From: Rhypophila decipiens
Lineage: Eukaryota; Ascomycota; Sordariomycetes; Sordariales; Naviculisporaceae
Assembly (NCBI GenBank): GCA_033297075.1
Contig: MU858052.1
Coordinates: forward strand, 558,001 to 622,000
Length of the DNA stretch: 64,000 bases
Direction: 5' to 3'
Positions 11,715 to 22,500 of the stretch are shown here, piece after piece. A program made the translations under genes and the position numbers. How positions within the stretch are numbered: position 1 is the first letter of the stretch; every line of letters starts with the position of its first letter. The notes under the pieces are model-generated. The model did no database searches. It saw nothing but the letters and a program-made list of their open reading frames with translations, and was not told the origin of the DNA.

Positions 11715-13949
11715 GATGATGGTTTTGTGGGTTTGTTGTTCTGTTGAAGATGATGGGAATAGATTGCTCTGATGGCTTGATGGAGAGAGAGATGTTAGTC
11801 GGGTTCTTGTTTGCTGGATTGTGGTTGAGGTTGTTAAGAACCTGGAAGTTGGAGGTCGGTGAAGGATAGTGCAGTGGAAGGCCAGAGTTCAGGCAGGAAG
11901 CGGGGGTGTTATGGCATCGTGACCATTTACAGGGTGGCAAGACGGGAAGGCGTGAGCTCAAACATACCTTTCTGCTCCTTCAGATGAGTAGATGATGACC
12001 TAACTTTGACGACGTGATGCAAAGAAGATGACTAGGAGATCTGATCTAAGGTAATCCCAGATGATGACGAAGAAATGTCTAGATGGTTGTCGAACACAAA
12101 GGGGAATTGGAGAAAGCTGTACAGTGTCACACACACTTGAAGACAGAGAAGAGACGGGAGAGTTGGAGGAACACTGCATTGAGGAGGGACGGGAAGCCTC
12201 CTTTATGGATGGGAAGGGGCAACCACGACCAGAGATCTGACCTCCCATCTCGCGCACACACCTGCACCGACACATCAGGGGAAAGGCAACAGAGTTTCCC
12301 TCCAAGGTTGGCACCATCCTGCCATAAACAGCCCATAAACGGAACAGTCTCCTCCTGAAGAGTGGCTTGGGAGCTGAGACCAGGTTGATCAAGTGCCCAG
12401 GCGTGAAAGAAAGCGGGGTAAAGAAAGAGTGTCACAATAATATGCAGAAAGGAGAACCAATCACCTCCTACCCGGGAACGTCAATTCCTGAACTCAATAA
12501 CCAGCCATACACGGCCCCATGTCGTCTCACTCGGGTGCTCCCAGTGGCGCCATGGCGCAGATTAGTGAGGGGGTTCACGTGGACAGCACTGGGTCAATTG
12601 AGTCAGTTGCTGTCATGGGATTGGTTTTTAAACCAGTTTCCTGGTTGAAATTCGGATGGATATGAAATTGAAACCTTTTTTTCTATTTCGAATATCAATT
12701 GGATCGAAGCTAATCGCGTTTGTAGGGCGTAGCTTCGCTCCCCCGACAAGGCGAGCTGTCAGTGGATCCTTTAGGGGTTTTACTCCACAGTCGTGGCCCC
12801 GGAAGTGAGATTTGCGGGGGTGGAGTCTGGGGAAGTTGTGGAGCTTGTGGGGAATGCTGGGGCCGATGTTCGACCCTGAACTGGACCGACGATGATGACG
12901 CCGACGACGATAGTCTCAAAGTCAAACCGATTTGGGCGCATATATGGTGTTTATGCTGTCATACTGGTCCGCCGTCGATGAGAATCTTTCGATTGAGACT
13001 CGGGCTCGAAACCTGCTCGTGGTTCGGCTTGATAAGCGATTTAAGCTCTGTGATGTGCCATTTATGGCGTTCGAGCGCGATCCTCGGCTCTGATATCTCG
13101 AGATTTGTCCTAGAGTCTCAGCTCCAGCTATCATTATTTCTCACACAGCCTTGATTGGTCTTCTCTTCCAATATTCGATCCATAAGTTCTGTTTAAAGAG
13201 AACGACAGCAGCTTTAATAGGATTCTTGCATCCTTACACGTGTGATCCTCCGTCCACGTTGTGTTGAAGCTAGCCGCCAAGTGGGTCGTGATGAGCAAGC
13301 TAACGACCGTCCTTTGACCGGCGCGTCTTGGCAACGATCTTGACAGACCCAAGGACTTCCCAAGCTGCATCTTTGAAGTGGATCATTGAGCCTGACAGAA
13401 TCCCAACTTGGGCGTGAAGCACGATATGTTTTGGGATGCCATTGTCCACCGAGGAATGAAATCGCTCCATTTATGATATCACGAAACGGCCTAACACTGA
13501 TAGTAGACTGGCTATATAAGATGAGCGAAATCCCAGCCGAGGACCATCGTGATGTACAGTATTCTAGTAAATAGTCAACCTGCAATACCTGACTAGGGCC
13601 CTTTCTCTCGACTTGAAACGCCTTATTATATTGTCAAATAGGCCCTTTACAAGCTGAGAAAATGCATTATTTCTATAACAAAAACGCATTATCAAAGTCA
13701 CTGGCAGGCCTAGTAACTTTGTCAACCAGGTATACCAATTTGACTATTTATCGTGGAGTGCTGTAGTCCCCACTCCAACTTTACAATACGCTTGCCGCCG
13801 AATGTCAACATCGCAAAACCAACATCCGCATCTGCCAACACGACGCAACGCAAAAAGAACCAACCTTCCTTGGTTCCAAGTTCCAGTACCTTTCTCGTTC
13901 ATCCTTCCTCCGTGACTGACATCCCAGCGCTCGCGCTCGTCCTCCCTGC
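11715..13949. other. Intergenic, 2.2 kb, leader of the 107-aa gene and ridA 3' flank
   Basis: Apart from the putative leader intron, I see no coding region. A 130-codon plus-strand frame near 12762-13154 is Gly/Cys/Asp biased with no domain and is probably chance in G-rich DNA. The segment 13600-13750 is A+T rich, consistent with a 3' UTR. Confidence 0.45.
11842..11967 (-). other. Putative 5'-UTR intron of the 107-aa gene
   Basis: Reading the minus strand, AAAG is followed by the consensus donor GTATGT at 11967, and a pyrimidine-rich stretch ends in CTTCCAG at 11842. The 126-nt interval contains stops in all forward frames and lies upstream of the ATG at 11714, so it would be a leader intron. 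Support is splice-site consensus only. Confidence 0.35.
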
Positions 13950-14410
13950 CTACTTCCTGGACATCATAGCCGTAACCTCAATCTCAATCTTCATAACCTC
14001 CTCCATCAAGCCCGCCTGAATCATCGTAGCCGCGGGCCTGATATCACCTAACCACTTCTGCAACACCGGCCAGGTAGATGGGAAATCCTTCCTGTCAGGG
14101 AGGATATACCTCACCCTGACGATATCCCTCATCTCCGCGCCGGCTTCTCGCAATGCCGTCTGGATATTCGTCATCGTCTGTTCTGTCTGCTCGACTACCG
14201 AGTCTGAGATTTGGCCTGTTTTGTAGTCATATCTGATAGGTGTGGATTAGTGGTTATGTAATAGGGCAAGGGAGTAACGGCTGTATGTACGAACCCGGTG
14301 CACCCAGAAACAAACACAAAGCCACCGTCGACGACAGCGCGGGAATATCCTATCTGCGCTTCGAACGGGGAGCCAGAACTGATGAGTATTCGTGGGTTGA
14401 TGGATGCCAT
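13950..14410 (-). CDS. RidA/YjgF/UK114-family protein
   Basis: RidA-family enzymes hydrolyse reactive enamine/imine intermediates released by PLP-dependent dehydratases; other members have unrelated roles. Two exons, 14295-14410 and 13950-14232, give 132 aa, a normal length. The start MASINPRILISSGSPFEAQI matches the usual opening, and the product contains GYSRAVV, FVSGCTGYDYKTG across the junction, then a C-terminal helix and strand with VRVRYILPDR (the conserved Arg of the active site lies here) and IRPAATMIQA. The 62-nt intron uses an unusual GTTCGT donor; the alternative GTACAT four bases downstream breaks the frame, so the reading frame decides. No targeting peptide is evident, suggesting a cytosolic form (inference). 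Which subgroup it belongs to cannot be told by eye. Confidence 0.9.
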
Positions 14411-14948
14411 GCTGACTGACTGATGGATGGAGCAGCTCGAACAAGGTACTCTGGCGAAGGTGGTTGATGTCCTGACAATAAGTTGTGGAAGACTTGGATA
14501 TATGAAGGAAGGTATATATCCCCGTGAACCCAAAGCACCAGCAAAAGCAGTTGTTGGTCTGACACACACCTCGTCCTTATAAATCAATTCCACGATAAAG
14601 AGATGAGTCATTCTTCATTATGAGACGAGATATACAACCTTCCAGATTAGTATCTAGTTCCTGGGCAGGTATCCATTGCAAAAACGCCTTTTCGAGGACA
14701 TGTCATCAAGAGTTATTCTGTGATGCACTTGCAGTGCTGCACCTATCACATCAGGCTAAAAAAGGGGGGAATCAACAACAACATCGTCCCGGAAACATGA
14801 AACAGCATAATCACCAGATCTATTAGGTCAACCTGCGAACGAAAAAAATAAAAACAAAGATGAAATTGGCAAAAGCTCGGAGCCCCCGAAAGGGCCCCGC
14901 CGAAAAGCAACTAACTGCTTTTACGAAGAAAGAATATTTATTTAACAG

Positions 14949-15035
14949 GCGGGCGGGCGGGCGGGCGCTCGGGATGTGGTTCGAACCCACAATTTCCGAG
15001 GTAGGGAGGAGGGAGGGAGGCGGTCGGGCGGGAGG
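14949..15035 (+). repeat. G-rich simple repeats with G-quadruplex potential
   Basis: Two G-rich tracts are present: a (GGGC)n run at about 14949-14966 and a GGGAGG-type run at about 15003-15035. Both contain at least four G-triplets on the plus strand at short spacing. They flank the TpsiC-like arm of the tRNA-like element. Confidence 0.7.
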
Positions 15036-15061
15036 CAGATAAACCACTCGGCCAACGGGCC
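14968..15061 (-). other. tRNA-like element (tRNA pseudogene or SINE head) with A and B boxes
   Basis: On the minus strand, TGGCCGAGTGG at 15044-15054 matches the Pol III A box and forms a D-arm (GGC/GCC) typical of Ser/Leu tRNAs. About 55-60 nt further on, a perfect TpsiC-type arm (TGTGG, loop GTTCGAA, CCACA) lies at 14975-14991 and carries the B box. The 7-nt acceptor strands (GGCCCGT and TCCCGAG) do not pair and no anticodon arm can be drawn, because the middle is replaced by a GGGAGG-type repeat. It is therefore not a functional tRNA. A T-rich run resembling a Pol III terminator follows near 14838-14850. A tRNA-derived SINE or a decayed tRNA-Ser/Leu are both possible. Confidence 0.5.
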
Positions 15062-15484
15062 GTTTGGCTTGCTGTTGTTCCTCCCGCTGTGAAAATCAAG
15101 GCCAAAATTTTCACTTATAAAGGGACTTAAGATGAAACTGGGAGAGTGTGGAAAACAAACCCAAACAGCAACAGGGTACAACACACATAGCTGTGTTCCT
15201 ATGGAGGATACTGTACACCATACTGCCTGATACCTCTCTACTTGCAACCCCAAGAACAAAAACCAAGAACTCTCAGAAGTACATCACGTCCCGCTGTCAG
15301 GCTTTTCCATCCCCACTCTACATAACAAAACCAGTAAAAGTACAGTGCCAAAATGGTGAACAAAGTTATTCTGGAAAGACACAGGAGTCTCACCGACGTT
15401 GTCTGTCTCCCGCCCTCATACTACCTACCTCCTGAATGAATACTGACCCTTTTTGGGGGGTCGGACTCTGGTCGCTATTTCTCT

Positions 15485-17733
15485 CTAAGTCAACAACGAG
15501 TGAGACCGAATACCCTTGGGCCCCAATTCACTGAATAGCACATGTAGTCAGTAAACGCATCCTTTCAAACAGACGAAGGGGGGAAAGAAGACTCACTTGT
15601 AATCAACCCGGCTAAAACTCATGAACCTCTGCGCCTCGGTGCCAGGTCCGTCAAGGTTATGAATGCAAAAGGCCAACCTTGCAGCGACCTGGCAACCCAA
15701 AAACATGGCCTCCTCAAAGCCGTTCTTGGTCCACTCACTCAGGTACGTCGGCAGGGTGGCCATCTTGATGGTGGTAGGTGTCTGGCTGTGGAAGTGGTGA
15801 CTCGGCCCCGTCGCGTCGCCTGCATTAGAGCCCGCCACGTTCGGAGCGTTAGCACCACCAGGCACACCCAGACTCGCCGTCGTGGCAGCCTGCAAGAGCG
15901 GATTGACACTGCTAGTCGTCGGCAGAGCCCCCGTAAAGGAACCGGTAGGCGTCTGCGACCCTGTGCCAGAGGGCGTGCCGATGTTAGACGGCAGCTCCGA
16001 GGTAAACATGGTCGCTGAGCTGGGCGAGATCAGATGGCGAGCTTGCAATGTCTGCATGATATTCTCCTTGAGACCCCGGATGCGGGCCCCGTTGCCGACA
16101 AACACAATGTTCTCCCAGCACCCGGGGCGCATGTACATGTCCTCGATGCTCTGCACGGCGTGGTAGATGGCCGTCACGATGCGGTCGATTTCCTTGCGTT
16201 CGGCGAACGTGAATCTCTCCAAGCCGATCTCAATGTCCCGCCGCACGCGCTTGACTTGCGTGACTGTTTGTGGAGCTGCAGCCGTCTCAGCATTCGCGGC
16301 TGTATCCGTGGGAGCTGGCGCTGCGGGCGCGGGAGTCCCCTGCGGTTTCGCGGCTTCGCCGTCCGCTGGAGCCTTGGTTTCGGCACCAGGTTCTGTTTTT
16401 GGAGCCGCATCAGTCCCTTCAGCTGCCGGGGCTGGAGCTGTTTCCCCCGTTGCTGGCGCCGCTGCCGTGGTATCCGTCATCTCGACATCCTTGCCATCAG
16501 CCGGTTTCGCAGCAGCAGGCGCTGGCGGCACAACCGGGACCTCCACTGTGAGCAGATCCTCATAATGGAAAACATTCCACGTCCGCTTAGAGTTCGGTAA
16601 CCTGGCTCGGGCCACAGCGGGATCCACCACCTCCTTGGGTTTCCTGCCGGGCTTTCCCTTTTCGGTCTTTTCCTTCTCTTTTTTTGCTAAAAACTCTCGA
16701 GTCTGACCGCTAGTAACGATAGTAGCAATATTGAGAACACCTTCCTCGTCGACCACGGCATCCGGATCCACCCCACCGTCCTCCTCCACCAGAGGTGCTG
16801 CCAAGGGCTCGATGATCTTTGGCGCGTCAGCTACAGTCCCACCACCACCGGCTCCCGGCGCAGGGCCAGTCTCGGCCGGCAATTCCATCAACTCCGGACT
16901 ATCAGGGATGTACGGTAGCACCTCACAGACCGGGCTCCTTTTCAGCTGCTCCGCCATTTCGTAATTGAATCCTTTGCTCTCCAGCAACGACATCAGCTTG
17001 CGGGTGAACGCCTGCCCACCACTGATTTCCTTATCGCCGGGATACCCGCCGACGTCGCGATGTGAGACTATCCTACTGTCATAGATACACGTGACGTCAA
17101 CCTTTTCGTACCCGATATCGACAACCGTCATGTTAGGCCACTTGAGGCCATATTGTGTGGCCACGCCGCTGTTGATCAAGCACAGAGCAGGAGTCTTAGT
17201 CTTCTCAAAGATGTATCGCGTGATGACCTCGCAGTCGGGTCGTGTCCACTGGGGTGAAGCCATCAGGATGATGGGCGTGTTGTGATTTGTGGTGGTGAGC
17301 ATGGTGTGAACGTGGTCGAGGAAGGCGAGGAAGGCGTCCATGTGTACGATGCGGCCGCCTTTAACATTCTGTTAGTCAATCCCGAAAACAAGAGTGAGGG
17401 GCAGAACAAACCTTGTATAGGATAAACAGCCCCCTCGGCAGAATCCTGATCCTCAACCCACTCCCAGTCATCTTCCCCATCTTTTACGTCGCTTGCTCCA
17501 GTACTCTCCCCGTTCGCGCCATTGGTAACACCGGCAACGGAATTCTTCTCCTTCCTCCGCTTAAAAGTATAGTAGGGCCGCCACTGGTCCGACTCCTCGT
17601 CCTTGAACATGCGCGTGGGATACCGGTTCGCGGGGGGCGTGAGTTCGCTGCACCCGAGCTGCGCCATGGTCGTGTGGCTCCCCGGGCAGATGACGAGGAT
17701 CTGCTCCTCGCGCCATTTGCCCTGCGTGGACAT
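15485..17733 (-). CDS. ARP9: Actin-related protein Arp9, SWI/SNF- and RSC-type remodeller subunit
   Basis: A nuclear actin-related protein that docks with Arp7 (or its counterpart) on the HSA helix of the remodeller ATPase. Exons 17412-17733, 15597-17358 and 15485-15530 (introns 53 and 66 nt) give 709 aa. The actin fold is seen as LVICPGSHTTMAQLGCSE at the start, EGAVYPIQGGRIVHMDAF across intron 1, LMASPQWTRPDCEVITRYIF, VVDIGYEKVDVTCIYD and NIVFVGNGARIRGL. A long Pro/Ala/Glu-rich insert (about residues 270-470) explains the size. The last exon restores SRVDYNELGPKGIRSHSLLT; without it the frame would stop at TGA inside the GTGAGT donor. The branch CTGAC and TTCAG acceptor support this. It is divergent from nma111 over about 0.7 kb. 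Confidence 0.93.
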
Positions 17734-18439
17734 TGCGACAAGATGAGTTGCCCCCGCCCCTGTTGATTTATCTCCAAAGTTTCAACTGGTCCGGTCAAGA
17801 AGGTGATGCTGATGGTTGTGCGGCTATTGGGTAATTGGTTTTGTCAATAACTTGGCAGTATGGAGTACTCGGTAAGTGGTGATGTGCTGCTCGTGGGTTG
17901 GTTTTTTGGGCGATACGGATGGAAGCTTGTCGCGATCTCGACAGTGCTGTTGAAGGGTTGGACGGGATGCACGCGCTTGACACGAAATTCGGGGCCGGCC
18001 GAGTCGCAGGGCAACTGGCGGGTCTGCAACAGGGATTAGCCGTTGGTGCCAGGTTCCTGAATTACATAATCACAGCCGCAATGCGACACCCCGATATTTG
18101 GATAAAGCTGCTTAGGACATTATCTGAATAAGCCCTGCCAGCCAAGACCAGCTACCGGGGTCGCAAAATTTTAGTTCCTTCTTGACTCTTTGAGTTGGGG
18201 CGCGTTCCCGCCCGGGCGTGCAGGCCAGGGGAATTGGAGCTGCTGTTTGCTGGTTGGAGATTTCGAAAGCTGAACTTTGAGCTGGTTCAACATCTACAAC
18301 TCTTCTAAAGTGCTGATCACCTTTTCTTAACGTTTTACGGATAAAAGGGCTTTATCAATGTTAGATCGGCGTTTATTCAGAATACTTCATTCTTACTTGT
18401 AGAATCTTTTACGCCCTAGGACCCTTGGGTTCCCTTTGG
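17734..18439. promoter_or_regulatory. Divergent promoter region, arp9 (-) and nma111 (+)
   Basis: The 0.7-kb gap between the two start codons must hold both promoters. No ORF here is convincing. A pyrimidine-rich leader precedes nma111. No specific binding site is claimed. Confidence 0.5.
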
Positions 18440-21400
18440 ATGCTGTCAGCGCTCTCGTTTTGTCGGACCCTGCGCACGGCGACAAACTCAAACCTACACC
18501 AGACAGCAGCAGTAGCGGCCACAAATATCACCCTCGGCTGCCGAACACGGCTTCATCCGATCTCTCGAGCAATCACCCCGCACACCGGTCCCTTCCTTCC
18601 CTTCTCAGCTGCCAGGCAATCTCCGAGTCGGCGAGCATTCTCGACGAAAAACAGCACTTCGGCCCCGAGTTCGAAAGCAACCACCGCAGCTATGAACGGG
18701 CCAAATCTAGCGGTAGCCGCTCGAGCGAAGCGTAAGGAGCCTCCTCACGGGGACATAGTCGACGGTCGCCATCCAAAACACCTTAGATCCAACGGAGACA
18801 TGACTTCAGGTGCCAACACGCCCGACATGGAAGGTTCTTTCGAGGGAGACTACGACGAGGAGATTGACGAATCGAGGGTGCAGGCACTTCTCCCTGTTGG
18901 GCCCGATACGGCCGAGTGGCAAGCTACAATTGAGAACGTCGTGCGCAATGTCGTGTCTATCCGCTTCTGTCAGACTTGTTCGTTTGATACGGACCCGGCC
19001 TTGACGAGCGAGGCCACGGGATTTGTTGTTGATGCAGAGAGAGGGTAAGGCCACCCCATGCCGGCTTCGGACATTTGCAAAGAATAAAAGCTGACTAGAT
19101 GGTTATAGGTACATACTAACAAACCGTCACGTTGTTGGCTCTGGTCCCTTCTGGGGTTACTGTGTGTTCGACAACCACGAGGAAGTCGATGCCTACCCCG
19201 TCTACCGTGATCCAGTACACGACTTCGGCATCCTCAAGTTCGACCCCAAGGCGGTCAAATACATGCCGCTGGCAGCTCTCCCCTTGCGCCCAGACTGCGC
19301 CAAAGTCGGAGTAGAGATTAGGGTGGTTGGTAATGACGCCGGCGAGAAGCTCAGTATCTTGTCGGGTGTCATCAGCCGACTTGACCGCAATGCGCCCGAG
19401 TACGGCGAGGGGTATAGTGATTTCAACACTTGTTACTACCAGGCCAGTGCCGCCGCCAGTGGTGGTAGTTCGGGCAGTCCTGTCGTCAACATTGACGGAT
19501 ATGCTGTCGCACTACAAGCAGGTGGCAGAGCGGATGGTGCCTCTACTGACTATTTCTTGCCGCTGGATCGGCCGCTTCGGGCGCTCAAATGTCTGCAGGA
19601 GGGCAAGCCCATCACCAGAGGAGATATCCAATGTCAGTTCTTGCTGAAGCCCTTCGATGAATGCCGGAGGTTGGGTCTGAGCCCAGAGTGGGAGGCTGTT
19701 GTGCGCAAGGCATTCCCCAAAGAGACGAACATGCTGGTAGCTGAGATTGTCCTGCCCGAGGGGCCGTCGCATGGCAAAGTTGAGGAAGGTGATGTCCTGA
19801 TCAAGGTCAATGGCGATTTGCTCACACAGTTTATCCGCCTGGACGACATCCTCGACTCTAGCGTGGGACAACCGGTCAAGCTGCTGCTTCACCGTGGTGG
19901 CGAGGAGATCGAAGTAGAGATTGAGGTTGGGGACCTACACAAGATCACCCCTGACAGATTCGTGTCTGTGTCTGGCGGCAGCTTCCATGATCTCTCCTAC
20001 CAACAAGCCCGCCTGTATGGCGTTGCCTGCAAAGGTGTCTACGTCTGCGAAGCCGGGGGCTCGTTCCGGTTCGATAATGCCGAGAATGGCTGGTTGGTCC
20101 AGTCGATCGATCACAAGAAGACTCCGGACTTGAAAACCTTTATTGAGGTGGCCAAGGGCATCCCGGACAAGGCTCGTGTCGTGGTAACGTACAAGCATCT
20201 TAGGGATTTGCATACTCTCCACACGACCATCATGTACATTGATCGCCATTGGGCCAAGAAGATGAAGCTGGCTGTCCGCAATGACGAGACGGGGCTGTGG
20301 GACTTTTCAGATCTCGCTGATGCACTCCCTCCTGTACCTCCCGTTCCGAGAAAGGCGTCCTTCATCCAGCTCGAGCACACCTCCCACCCGGCAGTGGCTG
20401 ATCTGGTCAGAAGTTTTGTCCATGTTAACTGCACAATGCCCATGAAGCTCGATGGTTTCCCTAAAAACCGCAAGTGGGGCATGGGTCTTGTGATTGACGC
20501 CGACAAGGGGCTGGTCATCATTTCCAGAGCCATCGTCCCGTACGACCTGTGCGACATTTCCATCACCATTGCCGACTCCATCATCGTGGAAGGCAAGGTC
20601 GTGTTCTTGCACCCTCTCCAGAACTACGCCATAATCCAATATGACCCCAAGCTCGTCGATGCTCCTGTCCTGAGCGCCAAGCTGAGCAGCGAGGAGATCA
20701 CCCAAGGTGCTAAGACATATTTCATTGGCTACAATAGAATTGGCCGCATCGTGCACGCGGCGACCACGGTGACGGAGATCTTTGCTGTTACGATCCCTGC
20801 CAACAGCGGGGCGCCTAGATACAGGGCCGTCAACATCGACGCCATCACAGTTGACACCAGCCTCAGCGGGCAATGTGGCAGCGGTGTCTTGGTCGCCGAG
20901 GACGGAACCGTCCACGCTCTCTGGCTGACCTACCTCGGTGAGCGGTCAGCGTCTACCCACCGCGACGAGGAGTATCATCTCGGTCTCGCCACCCCAACCA
21001 TCCTCCCAGTCGTCTCCCAGATCCAGCAAGGAATTGTCCCCAAGCTGCGCATGCTCTCGGTGGAATTTAGATCGATCCAGATGTCGCAAGCACGCGTAAT
21101 GGGCGTCTCGGAAGAGTGGATCCAGAAGGTATCGGAGGCCAACACGGCATATCATCAGCTCTTCATGGTGACCAAGCGGATATTCGACCGTAACGAGAAG
21201 GAAGCTAGCGATGCGCTGCTCGAGGGCGACATCCTACTGACCCTCAACGGCAAGATGATCACCAAGATCTCGGAGCTGGACGTCATGTACTCAAATGACG
21301 TCCTGGACGCGACCATCGTGCGCGACTGTGTCGAGCTCAACCTCAAGATTCCGACTGTTGCGGCGGATGATGTCGAGACGGACCACGCCATCTCGTTCTG

Positions 21401-21917
21401 TGGCGCCATCATCCATCGCCCGCATCATGCTGTGAGGCAGCAGATCAGCAAGCTGTTCAGCGAGGTCTATGTCTCGGCTAGGACTCGCGGCTCACCTTCT
21501 TACCAGTATGGTCTTGCGCCGACAAATTTCATCACGCATGTCAATGGGAAGCCTACCCCTGACTTGGAGAGCTTTTTGAAGGTTGTTGTGGAGATTCCGG
21601 ATAATACTTGTAAGTCTTTTCTTACCGTGATAAATTCTGTATGCAGATACTGACTGAACTTGTTCCCAGATTTCCGGGTCAAGGCCGTGACCTTTGACAG
21701 CGTGCCCTGGGTCGTCACCATGAAGAAGAACGAGCACTATTTTCCGACCATGGAGTGGATCAAGGACTCGTCGGAGGAGTGTGGTTGGCGCAGAGTTACG
21801 TACGAGGGGGGCAAGGTCATCCAGGGGGAAGGTGAAGATGGTGTCCTTACGACGGGAGAGGACGCTACCGAGAGTATGGACGTCGATGTTGGTGTTGTAG
21901 ACGTCTCGGAGGACTAG
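18440..21917 (+). CDS. NMA111: Nma111, HtrA-like PDZ serine protease, with possible mitochondrial presequence
   Basis: An HtrA/Omi-family protease; the yeast protein is nuclear and cleaves the IAP Bir1 in cell death. Exons: 18440-19044, 19109-21609, 21670-21917 (introns 64 and 60 nt). The usual start would be the ATG at 18692 ([17 protein letters not shown]), giving 1033 aa, the normal size. An in-frame ATG at 18440 adds 84 residues with no Asp or Glu, eight Arg, and an SRRAFST segment like a matrix-peptidase site. The triad is visible (short-form numbering): His125 in LTNRHVVG, Asp156 in HDFGILKFD, Ser239 in GGSSGSPVV. Two PDZ-like parts follow, then a second protease-like half lacking the serine motif, as is typical of the family. 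The upstream ATG has T at -3 and the downstream ATG has G at -3, so leaky scanning could make both forms (inference). Confidence 0.94.
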
Positions 21918-22500
21918 AATAATGAGACGTTGAGGGACAGGATTAGCATAGCAAAGCTAATCATATCGCCCACCATTGGGATATACATGGGCTTGACCAG
22001 AAGGACCTTAATGTTCTTGTTCTTTACTTCTATTCTATATTGTCGTTTTTGAATGCATGGCATTTTGTGCGGCCGCTATAGGGAGAAAAGGTCGTTAATG
22101 GATATATTTTTGATATAATACATCATTCTACGGTGAACATTGTCCATGAGGCACATCTCGCAACCGTTTTGATTGGACCGGACATACGGCTTGTAGAGAA
22201 GCTTGTATAGAAGCCTATACAGCTTACACGAACTTTCTTTGCAAGGACATATAGATTCCTTTCTCTATGGACCAAGGTGCGGATTCCATGAAGCACTTGT
22301 CACCATCTTGCCTAACCATCACAAGTTATTAAGCATGCAAAAAGTCAATTAGAATGTCAGGCAGGGCAGTTATCCAACCACCATCCAATGCATTTCATTT
22401 CAGTCATCATCCCTTCGTCCGGATTGGTAGCTATATTACTTAGCGATTCTCACATTATATACTTTATAAAACAAAAGTCCAGAACAACGGCACCGACACC
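21918..22500. other. Convergent intergenic region, nma111 and avl9 3' flanks
   Basis: A+T-rich sequence between two stop codons on opposite strands. It holds the 3' ends of both genes; nothing else was recognised. Confidence 0.6.

Larger units (their letters stand above)
14411..15484. other. Intergenic between ridA and arp9, contains tRNA-like element
   Basis: This holds the ridA promoter, the arp9 3' flank, a tRNA-like element at 14968-15061 and the G-rich simple repeats inside it (both listed separately). No ORF here looks coding. Confidence 0.5.

Noticed and set aside
12762..13154. 130-codon plus-strand frame in the gap before ridA
   Set aside because: Gly/Cys/Asp bias from G-rich repeats, no domain, no splice signals.
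18436..18735. Alternative frame overlapping the nma111 start
   Set aside because: Starts at TTG, acidic/Ser-rich, and stops just after the conserved nma111 frame begins.
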